64,000 nt of DNA from Rhypophila decipiens (taxonomy: Eukaryota > Ascomycota > Sordariomycetes > Sordariales > Naviculisporaceae). How positions within the stretch are numbered: position 1 is the first letter of the stretch; each line of letters begins with the position of its first letter. Position numbers and translations under genes: made by a program. Under the pieces are notes generated by a model that saw only the letters and a list, made by a program, of their open reading frames with translations, had not been told where the DNA came from and searched no databases. The stretch spans positions 1 to 64,000 of the forward strand of contig MU858197.1 in the NCBI GenBank assembly GCA_033297075.1, in the 5' to 3' direction. Below, in pieces: positions 10,686-22,072 of this stretch.

Positions 10686-13458
10686 ATGGAACAAGTGGCT
10701 GATAACCATGGTGACGGCATCAGGGACATCTACGTGACTTGCGTCGATGACTTGAAGGAGCCCGATGTTCATCCGCCAAACACCTTCCAAGAGTTTTACG
10801 ACTTTCCGGAGCTTTGTGGATGGCAGGTCAAGGAAGACTTCACCCTCATGCCATATGATCAAGGCGAACAATATCACAATGCACCCGCCAAGCAAGTCAA
10901 TCAACTGAGCAAGCCATTCCTCATACAAGCATGGCTCTTCTTTGGCCTTATCCAGACCCTAGTTCAAATCGACAATAAGCCGATTCTCACTTTTAACGAC
11001 CTGCATGCTTCTGGACAGCTATCGACAGCAAAACTGCACGACGCCATCAAGAAGTGGACCGATTGGGAAGCAAAGAACAAGAAGGGGCAAAGATTCCGCT
11101 TGATCCAAGTGGGCTGGGTACTCGACCAGGCCAGGCAGGTGATCCGGAAAGAGTTTGCGTATCGTCCTGGCGAGGACGACGCTGACGATGACCTTAACGA
11201 CACCCTCGACGGTTATGGCAATCAAGCACAGGTCCACCCGGGCGACAAAATGATCCTTGTTATCATGTGCCTAGGAGAGACCTTGGCCGCGGCCAAGGCC
11301 AGGATCCTCGAGCAAAACCAGATCGATACCACAGGCTGGCATAGTGACGACCAGGCAGGCTGGGGACCACCGAAGCATGTCTTTACTATGATGGAGAAGG
11401 CCAAGTGGTGCCCAAGGACCATGGAGATTTTGCGTGGCCAGGTTAGCTCCAATGCGACCATGCTCATCGCAGCATACCAGGCCTATCACGCGTCGGATCG
11501 CATGAAGGGCGGCCATATTGAGGCCGGCTGTACAGCGCAAGAATGCAAACTCAAGTCGCTGGACGAAAAGGGCAAGTACGAGAATCGCCACAGGCCCAAC
11601 TGCAGGCGAAGAAATTGCGAGCCTTTTGGTCCAGAGGGGGAGACGGTCCTTGAGCTTCTCCGCCGAGATAAGAACATCATCCCGCTTCTTCGGCTCAAGG
11701 GCTGCGACGATCCTGGTGGCCCGCAGTTCGAAGTGATTCCATTCGACCCCAAAGATGAAGATGACACGATGGATTTCGTGACCATCAGCCATGTTTGGTC
11801 TGATGGGTGGGGAAACGAACAGGAGAACAAACTCAATCGCTGTCAGCTCTCCTTCATTAGGAGCCAGATCAAGCGGGCGACTGGCAGTGAGAACACCCCG
11901 TTCTGGATGGACACACTCGTGATACCTGTTGCCAAAGGAGAAGAGGAGTGTCGGAAGAGGGGCATTCGCCAGATATTCGACGTCTTCTCTTCGTCGTCTC
12001 ACACCATCATTCTCGACAACGGTCTCTCCGACATGGACCAAGGCAAGACAGGCAGACCAGCAGAGGCAGCCATGAAGATATTCGCCAGCATTTGGATGCG
12101 ACGACTGTGGACCTTGCAGGAAGCCTACCTCAGCAACAAGCTCCTAATCCCCTTCATGGAAGAGAACAGGGCGACCAACAATCTGGTGGATTTTGACGTA
12201 CTGGAGCAAGAGTTGGAGCTTTTCATGAAGAAGTCTACCTCGGGCATTACCCAGATCATCAAAGTCCAGTTGTCTCACACCATCATGGGTGAGGAACGAC
12301 GGCTGAGGAAGAACAGAATGACCGGCAAAGGGCGCCACGAGAAACTTCTCAAGGAAAAGACGGCTGCCGTAGTAGCCAACGCATATCGCGCAGCCCGTTG
12401 GAGGGTAAGCAAACTTCTCTTTTCTTTCTCCCTTAACTTGTCTGCTGTCATTCTAATCATCTCCATAGACTACCGCGAAACCGGAGCACGAAGTCCTGGC
12501 CCTTGCCACATTGCTAAAGCTAGAAACACAGGGAACACAGATTGAAGAGGCTGGCCTGGATCCTCCAGGCAAGACCACCAATGCTTTCAGCAATGATCGG
12601 CTCGAAGACCTGGTCTGCGTCTTCTGGACCGTTTTGCACCGGCAGCGCAAAGGGGCAATTCCTTCAGGCATGATATTTCTTCCCGGAGACAAGGTCAACC
12701 GCAAAGGTTTTGGATGGGCGCCACGGACCTGGCTATCGGCCTACGAGATGGACTATCCGGATCCACTCAGCTCTTGGATCAAGCCGACCGATCTCAGCCC
12801 CGAGAAGGGGCTGAGCGTTTATTATCCGGGCTTCCTCCTTCATCCCGACTCAACAAGTTGCCGGGGGAAAATCCTGGGAACCTCAGCCGACTCGGAACCT
12901 TTCACGTTCCCCGTCGACAGGAGCCTGAATGAATGGTACAGCTTCCAACGCCTAGATGACACGGCCACGGGCCCCTTGAATGAAGTCACCCGCCAGGTCA
13001 AAGCCAACACTCAACTGGCAATCATTCTTTCAGGATCGGCGCTCCCAAGAGAATCGCCCAGGGAAATTTCGTTGCTCGTGGAAGTCATCGACTTTGAAGC
13101 GGACCAGACCTCCGAGGAGACACTTGATAGAAGGGCAGTTGAGTATCGCTGCCACATCATCCATCGCATCCTCGTCTGGAGAAGCCCCGATCACCTAAGG
13201 GGCACTCGGGATAAACGGAGCTTCAAGTCCGGCTCTCCAGGGGCCGGGCTGGACGAGGATATTTGCATTGGGGAGGTCACCAATACTAATCAGCGCTGGT
13301 GGGTTGACCGCCCAGAGATCATCAAGACCGTGAAGCTCCCCTCAGAGAAGAATGAGCAGGAGGAAGAATTCACGCCGAAGCCTATCAAGCGGGCAGAGAC
13401 CACGCTCGATAAAATTGTGAACGTCTTTAGCGGCGTCTGGACCAAGAGGAAAGTCTAA
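10686..13458 (+). CDS. HET-domain protein
   Basis: The protein has 902 aa from exons 10686-12404 and 12469-13458; the 64-nt intron has GTAAGC, a CTAATC branch site and CATAG. The HET domain (heterokaryon incompatibility) runs from about residue 362 to 520. It shows TISHVWSDG (the usual SYxWG block), FWMDTLVIP (LWIDxLCI block), a helix IRQIFDVFSSSSHTIIL and RRLWTLQEAYLSN (the RxWTLQE block). About 360 residues precede the domain with no motif I recognise, and about 380 follow it. The canonical Tyr and Cys residues are replaced in the first blocks, so it belongs to a diverged HET subgroup. HET domains act as death-inducing effectors in fungal non-self recognition; whether this copy does so is unknown. 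Confidence 0.85.
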
Positions 13459-14861
13459 TGTATCCTTATATAATGCCATTCCAGCGGCGATGGAGTTAAA
13501 CAGCTGGACAGTATTTTCCCGCTTAATATGGCGTCATGGCTTCGGATGAGTAATTAGTTGGCGGCTCGGTTTCCAAACAGCCAGGAATTTAATATCAACA
13601 GTTCTCGATTTACTCATTGACTGGGCCCAAAAGTGAAGGACAGACTGCAATACAAACTCGGAACAAAATGATAATATAGGCCCCATAACAGCAACAATAC
13701 GCCTCGAATCCCTCTAACACATTCAAGAGACTCTGCACGAAGTATGAAGATTCTTCGAAGTGTACGGAGTATATAATTCACTCACCTCATTTTTCGTCCT
13801 TCTCTTTCCTCAATTGGGTCCAAGTGGTAATCTTATGCGACCTTCAAACTTGGCAGTGACCTTCGCGAAGCGACAACTCAGTGTAATCGCTGATTCGATA
13901 GTGTATGTACGAGATGTAACACCACAGGCCCCTTTTGGGTTAGCTGACCGCCACATTCTCGCTTCACAATCAAATCGATTGGCTCAATGGTCAAGGGTGG
14001 TTGATTCTTTTCCGAATTCTTTCGAGTTACGGATATTCAAGTTGCAATGTCACATGTCCCCTTTGGGTTAGGTGAACGCCATATGCATTCTCGCTTCGGC
14101 AATAAAGGGGGGTTGAAGCAGATCTGCCATTCAGGTCAGCTCTCACCCGAGACCTCGCATAGCCGCTGAATTTTCTTGTTCCATATCAAGGAATGGAATA
14201 ATGTGGAGGCGGTGCAGAATGGCTGAAAGGGCACCGACCGCCTCCTTTTCTCCAATCTCCATGCAAGATGTCCACCTGCCGTTCCGGAACCTATCAACAC
14301 ACCCCGGTGCTGTTGCATAATCAACAATATGTCAGAATTTTGGCACTTTCCCGAAGGTGTGGGTGTGTGCCTTGGTGCCACACTCGCGCCCCTTCCATTT
14401 CGTTCCGTCACAGATCATAACTGATGATGCGTTGGCTGTTTTGGGTGGCTAAGTCTGCGGTAATGAGCCCCAAGTTTGCGGTAAATGAGTCCGCTGTCGC
14501 CTAAAATGGGTGTGACAGAGCCTTACTAACATTTTCTTGCACAGCTGGCACCAAATGATGTTAGTATTCCCCTCTGAATGAGGACCCTGCTGGTCGGTTC
14601 CCTCACTTTGCTGCTCCTTCTTGAACTTTTTTGGGTCCACAACAACGACGAGTGCCAATTTCCAGAACCCTGGTGCAAAGCGACTCACCACTCGCAGTAT
14701 AAGCAGGATAATGGTACTATAATCTCGAGTAACTAGCCTCCAGGACAAATATGCTGACCATCAACTGAGAACAACAGGCCCTGAAAGTGGAAGTAGTTCG
14801 CGAATTTGCAAGATTGAACAGTCAGGATGTTAGGCAAGAGTATGCCCCAAGCCGCACTTCC
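13459..14861. other. Intergenic stretch, 1.4 kb, with diverged repeats
   Basis: This separates the HET gene from the hydrolase-TPR gene. It has no credible gene. It holds the diverged direct repeat listed separately and a short internal repeat at 14451-14493 (two variants of AAGTYTGCGGTAATGAG). The hydrolase frame is open upstream to about 14778, where an acceptor-like AACAACAG occurs, so a short first exon may lie here. Confidence 0.45.
13929..14103. repeat. Diverged direct repeat, two ~42-bp copies
   Basis: Copy one, 13929-13970, begins CCCCTTTTGGGTTAGCTGAC. Copy two, 14058-14103, begins CCCCTTTGGGTTAGGTGAAC. Both continue CGCCA...CATTCTCGCTTC and end CAAT. They differ by a few substitutions and a small insertion and are about 130 nt apart, which fits an old local duplication. 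Confidence 0.7.
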
Positions 14862-17800
14862 ATGAAAAAGGATACCAGTCGCTGGCTAACAAAACATGTG
14901 AGCAGCGTATTTATTGTCCATGGATTTCAAGGGCACAAATACAGACACTTGAAGTCCTTTTTCGAACACTGGGTTCTTGAAAAGGCCGGGGACAAAAACA
15001 TCCCTGTGACTGTGTATGCTCTGCGGTTCGACGCCCTAGCCATTCCATATCGTGGGACATCCATCCTAGAAGACGCAGTTTGGGATCTTCGTTTGTTTCT
15101 ACTCAAGTTGCTCCACGAAACAGCAGATCGCGAGGTCACGGACGATGATACCCAGGAACCAGAGTCCGAAGAGAATTCGCCAACTGAGGATGACATTGAC
15201 ACGTCCACCGCTGACACATCGCCACGGAGCAATCGCCGGATCACGTTCGTTGCCCACGGACTGGGCTCATGGATTGTCAAAGGCGCCCTGGATCACCCCA
15301 ATATGGACAGCATCGCTTACATGTACAATAGAACTGATCTGAAGTTCTTTGATGCTGGTGTGGAAATAGGAGCCCACGATGCTTATAAAGCCTACCTGGA
15401 ACGAATTTGGGCTACATTCAGCATTGGACCGGCAAAACATAAAGACGAGGCTTTTTTTCATGAGCTGGTTTCCTATCTTCAAGAGGTTGATGAGAAATTC
15501 GATACCTTCGCAGGGACACAAAATGCCGCAGCCCATCATACTATCAACAAGGACGACCCAAGACCCTCGACGATATACAAAGAGGCAGATCATCGTATCT
15601 GGATGTCAGGGCGCCGTACAATAACTCAAACAGAGGTATGATATCCGCTTCACTAAAATCTTGGATATTCATAATGCTGAATGGTCGAATAGCAAGGCTG
15701 GCGTTTCTCCAGACTTTTGTCAGGAACACAGGCACCCTTAAGACTCGCGCCCGTCGTCGATAAGCTACCTAAAAGTCTGGATGCCACACTCCCGTTTGCT
15801 CCTCGGCTCCAGGCAACTAGCATTTCACGGACTTCGGGCGGAGCCACGTCACCGACCAAGCCCCTATCTCCTACGGTAAATCCACCATCGCCTATTTCCC
15901 TGTCTGCCGAAGCATACCTGTATGGAGACCGTGGAAGTCCGCTGCAAGAAGAGAGGGCAGGTTATATCCTATCCGGCCGCCTCAAGCCCATTGGATCGAG
16001 AGTCGAGGGCCTTCAAGTTCCTAAGGACCATGACAGACTGTCGATCGTTTCGACTCCAGACAAGGACTTTATCACCATGTCCGACAGCCATCTCCAATCG
16101 GCTTGCAAGCTGGCCAACACCTTCCTTCAGAAAGGCGATCTACAAAAGGCAAATGTCCTGTTCGATAAGGTGGTTGCCCACACCAGTTCGCAGGACAGAG
16201 GCCCAGAAAGGATATCGATGCTTATGCAACGTGCTTCTGTCAAGATCTATCGCGGTTATTACCAATCGGGCATGGGGGATCTCGACGACATCAGGCGTAG
16301 CCTGCAAACAGCCAAGCTGACAAGACCGGCTTTTATTCAATCCACGTACCTCTGTCGACGATGGATGGCAAGTTGCGAACTTTACGCAGGCAGATGGAGA
16401 GACGCAGCGACACGGATGCAACGTCTGCTGGACGATGATTCAAAACGATATCATGTGAGGCTGCATAGGGACCAGGCTCTCGCACATGCCTATCTCGGGG
16501 AGTACAGCAGCGCCAGGTCTTGCTTAGAACTGGCCAAGAAGAGAGCCAGCAACATGAAGAGAGTTCCTAATCCAAACGAAGGAAATGTAATTCTGGTCAG
16601 CGAGACCGGCACACCAAGAGATAGCGGTATTGGAGAAGAAACGGCAGTGGACCCCAAAGACGAAAGGGAACGTCTCGCCAAAGGGAACAGCCTCAAAGCC
16701 GCTCAAGCTTGCATCGATATGTTGGCCGGAGATTATCTTGCCGCCTTAAAGCAGTCATCAGAAGCACTGAACTACATGAGAGCGACCGTGGGAGGTAAGC
16801 ACTTCAGAACCTTGGCAACGGCGACCCTCAAAGCCTGGAGTCTGGCATATAATGGCAGGTATGGCGAGGCAGAGACACTGTGCTCCACCACGTACAAGGC
16901 CACCAAGGCCGCTCTGGGACGAAATCACCCCCAAACCCTGGACACCACCAACTGCATGATATATCTGTACAGAGCACAGGGCAGATTTGCCGAGGCAGTT
17001 GGCACAGGCATGTCGGCGACTTCGATGTCTCTTCACGGTGGTGAGAACATGAGAGACCATCCGCAGCATATTCATGTTGAGTTTCAGCTTGCACAGTCTT
17101 TCCTTGCCAACGGCGACTATCTCGACTCCAAGGCGGCCTTTGCCAAGTTGTTACAACGGGCTACGAGGGTCATGGGAGACATGCATCCGGAGACTCTTAG
17201 ATACCGGGCAGAACAGGCCCGGGTCCTTCTAAAGCTGGGAAACATTAACAAGGCTCGCAAACTTGCATTCTCCGTTACGGTCAAGCAGTTCCAAGTCTAC
17301 CACCAAAACCTCAACCAAAGGTCTTCTATCATTGCCAACGCTTGCGAGTCTCTCCTGAGTAGAGATCGCGACTATTACTCGTCCAGCCGCCTGTCAACAC
17401 TCGCGACCCTCCTCAAAGCAGCCCTCGACTGCTCATCGCCATCAACAATCCTCCATCCGTTCCTCCTCTCTACTCTACAACTAACGGCCAACATTGAAAT
17501 CCGCAATTTCCAACTCGCCGGCAACAATATTGATAGCAACACTGAAGCCCTCGCAGCCGCGGCGCAAAACATTCTAGAGACGCTTCACGAGTATCACCTC
17601 CGGAAAGAACAGCAAGACGCCATCTCGAACCCAGACATGACCATAAACCACCTCCCCACAACGTCCACCGCCCTTGACCTAGCCACACTGCTAAAAGAAC
17701 AACCCAACACCACCACCAACGACAATAACGATCTCGCCAAGGCGATCGAGTATTACAAATACGGCTACAACACTCTCAAGACGGCGCTGGGCGACAACCA

Positions 17801-18566
17801 CCTCACGACGTTACTCGCACAGCGGGACTTGACCATCACCCAGACGCTCAAATCCGCTGCCGAAGCAGAAAACACTTTGTCTCTTTTGCGCCGGGTCAAA
17901 GTAGTCTCAGACTGTCTATGCAAGAAGCTCGATTCTCGGCTAGGCTTGCTCCACCCCGAGACGCTGACCATGCGGCTGTGGTGCTTTACTGTTGATTTGC
18001 TAGTGTGTCATTCTTCTCACCGGCATGGTGATGATTCTCCTCAACCTCATCAGTCTCAAACACAGTCCGAATCTCAATCGCAAGCCTCAACTCTTCGGAT
18101 AGAGGAGGACTGCGATGAGAACGACATCAACCAACCCGACACAAACAGACAAAGTAGCAACAATCCTGATGGTTCAACAGCAGAAGCAGAATGCAGATGC
18201 AACGCCGTCTGGAAGGAAATCAACACGTCGCTGCAGGATCCAACGGTCATAGGGCAGAGGTTGGTCGAGAGCCTGGCGATGCGGAGACAATTGGCGGGAC
18301 TGCTCACCGGGACGGGGAGGAATAACGAGGCGCTGGTTGTGATTGGTAATGCGTTGAGGGACATTAAGCGTGCTTTGGTTAATCCTGATCTTACTGGGGA
18401 TCATCATCATCAAGTGCAAGAATTAGGGCAGGGAGAGAAGGAGGATTTTGAAGAAAAGGAGATAGAGGAGGATCAAGAAGAGGAAGAAGAGGGACTGAAA
18501 GAGACGCTCAGAGATTTGGAGGTGAGCTTTGAAGGTATGAGGGATGAGATTTTGGCCAGTGCTTGA
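14862..18566 (+). CDS. Alpha/beta-hydrolase-like plus TPR protein (NLR-like, no NB domain)
   Basis: At least 1215 aa from exons 14862-15635 and 15693-18566; the 57-nt intron has GTATGA...AATAG and keeps phase. The first in-frame ATG is used, but the frame is open 84 nt further upstream. Residues about 15-200 show an alpha/beta-hydrolase fold as found at the N-terminus of fungal STAND proteins: VFIVHGFQGHKYRHLK (oxyanion HG) and RITFVAHGLGSWIVKGAL. The nucleophile elbow reads HGLGS where the active family has GHSLG, so the Ser appears to be Gly. From about residue 380 to 870 the chain consists of TPR-like helical pairs (ACKLANTFLQKGDLQKANVL, TRVMGDMHPETLRYRAEQA). The C-terminus is acidic and coiled. 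No P-loop or NB-ARC lies between the two parts. It is probably a signalling or recognition protein, not an enzyme. Confidence 0.8.
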
Positions 18567-18871
18567 TGCTGTGTTCTATGAGATGTGATAAATGAGTGAT
18601 GAGAGAGGCTGGGACCAAGAAAGGTTTGTACTAGTTAAGTTATTTTGTATTACTATAGGCTTTGTGGAGGCATTAGGTATAGATCTCATATTCGGCTCAA
18701 TTTTCACGGTCTTTCTTGGCCACACATTCAACTCGGCATTTTCCTTCAGAAACTGAACACATTACGGTCCAGTCTCATACTTGCCCAAACTCGAGACATG
18801 CCAACATAACTCGTCATGCACGTTACTGGTAACATTACCAAACGAAGAACACACTTTCCGAAAATCACATA
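18567..18871. other. Convergent 3' gap
   Basis: This is 305 nt between two convergent stop codons, consistent with two 3' UTRs. Nothing else is seen. Confidence 0.5.
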
Positions 18872-20225
18872 CTAGATATCAAACTCGCCAGCGTAAGTGA
18901 TATCATCCTCCGGGCCTCCATTCACGGCTCCCCAAAGCGAGCGAGCCTCGACCTCGAGATCCCGGTCCCACAGATCTCGTCTCACTGCCACCGCCGTCCC
19001 ATTCAGTTCCTTGTCGGCATCTTCTCTTGCAAGCTGAACTGTGGTTTTTTTTTTAAGCTAGTTAGCACATTGACATCATTTACACTACAAGGGACAATGA
19101 CGTGAACAAAACACAAAGGGTCACATAATTACCATGAACAAACACAGCCGTCCTCTTGCCACTAAACAGCGCGTGCGGGACATTCGTCGTATTGTCCGAG
19201 TTTGCGTCGCCGATGGCATAAATGCCATTCACATTGGTCACCAGCCCTCGGTCCGGATTCACGCCGAGTCGGCCACCATACAGCACCACCCCAGCCTCCT
19301 GACCGACCTTGCTGCTCTGCTCACTCGGGAAGTTGCAGAAAAAGCCAGCACGCTGCACCTCGGTCCCATCTTCCAATCGGATGCTGAACAGATCGTGTTC
19401 TGGCGCCGTGGGCAGGCTGGGGTCCGCCGTGTGGTTGGCACCATCACGCAACCGGGTGATGGACACAATAGTCCGGTTATCCACCGTCACGTTGTGCAGA
19501 CGCAGGTACGTCTCCCACTTGGGAAACTTGCTCTCGGTCAGGTTGCGGTAGTAAGGCGTGTCGGTGCCGTTCACAAAGGCGATCAGGTCCTTGTTGAGCG
19601 TGACCAGCTCGCGGACGTTGCCGGGGACGTTGTCGAGACTGCCGAGCAATCCCAACGGCTGATCGGCGTGCTCGTGCCCGTCGCACCACGGACACCAGAA
19701 CATGCCCTTGCCCCAGTTCTCCACTATTCCCGGGGTGGAGGGGATGATGTCGCGCAGCCCCGTGGCGAGGACGACCTTGCGAGCTGTGATGGTGATGTTT
19801 GTTGAAGGCGAGGAAGACGAGTTGGACGACGAGATGGTGAAGTAGCTGTTTTTTGGCGGGTCGCCTACCACGATGCTAGTCACAGTGCCATTGATCCAGG
19901 ACACGGTCTCGTAGTGGGTAAGCTGCTGGCGGGCGGCGTGTCGGAAGTAGGCCGGCGTGACGCCGTCGAAGCCCAGCACGTCGTGCATGTGCCTCGTTGG
20001 GCCGTTGCGGTACTCGGCCGAGTCGATGAGCAGGACGTTTCGACGCACGCGGGCCAGGCCGCTTAGGGCAGCGAGACCCGCGGGGCCACCGCCTACAACA
20101 ACCGTGTCATAGTCGATCTGTGGTGTGCCAGTGGTCTGGCGTGGTTCGGGTTGGGGAGGCGGGAGCACAGCACTTTGGGCGAGTGAGACTATTGCAGTGA
20201 GGACGAGTGTGAGTGAGAGCTGCAT
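18872..20225 (-). CDS. Secreted thioredoxin-reductase-like FAD oxidoreductase
   Basis: The protein has 419 aa from exons 20225-19133 and 19038-18872. The 94-nt intron has GTAATT...CCACAG, and reading through it would lose the C-terminal 55 residues. The ATG at 20225 gives a signal peptide (MQLSLTLVLTAIVSLAQSAV); the in-frame GTG upstream is ignored. The FAD-binding motif VVVGGGPAGLAAL lies at about 42-54 and the redox-active CPWC at 178-181. The NADPH-side GIYAIGDANSDN and the C-terminal helix are present. The layout matches the thioredoxin-reductase fold of GliT-type disulfide oxidases. Many N-glycosylation sequons (NGT, NSS, NIT, NLT, NVT, NRT, NHT, NTT) support an extracytoplasmic location. 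Likely activity is O2- or NADPH-linked dithiol-disulfide exchange; the substrate is unknown. No secondary-metabolite backbone gene lies nearby. Confidence 0.85.
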
Positions 20226-20846
20226 GATGACTTCGCGCCAGAGGTCGTTTTGTAGTTTTTGGGGGTTTGAGAGAAACACAGCATGAAACGACGCAGACCC
20301 CGAGGAGCTGACATGGACTATTTATCTTTATGGCGGTTGCTCCGACAGTCGACCCAGCCCCGCTTTGCTGTACACCGGTAGATGATCGGCGGTTGTTCCC
20401 GTGTCTGCAGGTTCGAATTGTCGTGGTTGGTCTCGGGGATGATCTGCGATGTGGATGGTTGATGGTTTGGTGCATGTCTCGGGATAGTTATGTCAGTCGA
20501 TCCAATCATGATTAAGCGAGAAGCAGATCTACTGATCGAGTTAACAATACTTACGACATGGTCGATATGCATCTGCTGTGTAATGGTTGTCGCTGTTTCC
20601 ATTACGTGTACATACGGGAATTGTGAAATCGATAGATCGATGATGATGTGAGAAAGGGTGTCTTGTCAAGGTGAGTGATCTTTTACTATTACTTGGACTT
20701 CAAAATACTGTACCGTGATGTCTTGCATTCGGAAGGCTCTACGGCAACACAAAAGAGAGATGTACGATCAGTCTAATATGACCCTGGCTAAGTAAGCAAA
20801 ATAACGCTCGGAGAATGAAAACTAGAAACAATCAACACGAACATCT
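20226..20846. other. Upstream region of the flavoenzyme gene
   Basis: About 620 nt with no gene. It includes the promoter of the minus-strand flavoenzyme; no clear TATA box was identified. Confidence 0.4.
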
Positions 20847-21342
20847 ATGTCCTACTTCTTGCCGCAGTTTGATCTCGTGCAGGGCAATGAGGCGAGATTT
20901 GCGTTTGTAGACGAGGCAGTGATGCCGGTCAGGAGGCTCGGGCTCAACGTTGTGGTAGCAGTCGTTGCGGTTCATAATCTTGTCCTGATCGGCGTGATGG
21001 TGTGGTTCTTGTCACGACTGAGAGGGGCTAGGAGTAGGCAAGGTTTGGGACTGGTTGGGCATCTCTGGCAAGGGGTTTACCGTTTGGGCAGATGGCCGCG
21101 AGCGACTTCACGGATATTGTCCAAAGGATGTAACGGCGACGTATGAGGAGGTGACGAAGGATATTCGGGACCAGATCATCTGGAGAAGTGAGGGTGAGTG
21201 TGTTTGGTTGGCTTGGGATGATGAGCAAGGTGACAAGGCTGATGAGGAGGAAGAGGAATGCCACTGGGCAGTATTGATCGAGAAAAGTCTCGAGAGGAGT
21301 TGCTCAATCTTACGCAAGTCACTTCCAGTTTTGAAAGCTTGA
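20847..21342 (+). pseudogene. Truncated relic of a fungal membrane protein
   Basis: The frame from ATG 20847 reads SYFLPQFDLVQGNEARFAFV, then a membrane helix (NVVVAVVAVHNLVLIGVMVW) and VGHLWQGVYRLG. This order (conserved acidic loop, last TM, WQxV amphipathic segment) is what I associate with the C-terminal end of a family of large fungal plasma-membrane proteins. After WQGVYRLG the plausible continuation (QMAASDFTDIVQRM) is in another frame and then stops, and a third frame continues to 21342. The N-terminal several hundred residues are missing. It is read as a truncated, frame-shifted remnant. Family recall is from pattern only. Confidence 0.35.
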
Positions 21343-22072
21343 AAGTGTGTGATGGTTTCTCCGAACGGAAGGATAGTGAGCCAGACCTTGATCTGAATTA
21401 CAGCAGGAAACAGTTGGACCGCACTACCTCACAATCGTCGCTCCTCTCTACATTGGAAGACCTTGAAGGACTCTTACTGTCATTCGTCAATACGTACTAC
21501 ATACAGATGTACGGTACACCCGGAAACACCTTTATAAGCATGAAATTCAATTTCCCTTTCACCAGCGAGGGGAATACCGGCGACCATTCGGCCTGTTGGC
21601 CGAGCGGTTAAGCTGCCCCTCGCTCCCGCCCCCGCCGACGACACCTGGGGTTCGTACCCCATCCCGTCCACCCGCCTAATCAATAAAAAATATTCTTTCT
21701 TCGTAAAAGCAGTCGGTTGCTTTTCGGCGGGGTCCCCTTCAGTGGGGGCCCCGAGCTTTTGCCATTTTTGTCGACTAACGTTATTTCTTTGAGAGAAATC
21801 ACCGTCTGTTTCAATGTCTAGTTTTGTTACTATACTAGTAGACGTGGTACATTGTGACATCTTCAAATCATAGCCAAGGTAAGATGAATGAAGACTAAAG
21901 TGTCTTTTCATTGATTTATGTACATTTCGTTTGTTCCAAGTATATACATGTAATAGGTGAACCACCCCATCCGCACCCATTCCTTATCGTCTTTTCTTCC
22001 TCACTGCTGAGAAAGTCTCGACGTGCTCCTCTGAGCTCAAACCTCGTTGCACCACCAACCTTCTCAACCTAC
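21343..22072. other. Intergenic stretch holding a SINE-like element
   Basis: Contains the tRNA-derived element at 21590-21775 and, at its right end, the probable 3' UTR of the GH6 gene. No other gene is seen. Confidence 0.5.
21590..21775 (+). mobile_element. tRNA-derived SINE-like element, copy A
   Basis: The head resembles a Ser/Leu-type tRNA: box A TGGCCGAGCGG at 21597-21607 and box B GGTTCGTACCC at 21649-21659. The T-loop is damaged (T where A58 is expected) and the ends do not form an acceptor stem, so it is not a working tRNA. The tail has hairpin 1, AAAAGC/GCTTTT (21705-21724), hairpin 2, GGGGTCCCC/GGGGGCCCC (21729-21752), then GAGCTTTTG and a T5 run at 21765-21769 that could end RNA polymerase III transcription. 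The same tail lies behind a different tRNA-like head at 47145-47316. No target-site duplication was found by eye. Confidence 0.55.

Noticed and set aside
11271..12041. 256-codon minus-strand open frame
   Set aside because: Antisense to the HET gene and without motifs.
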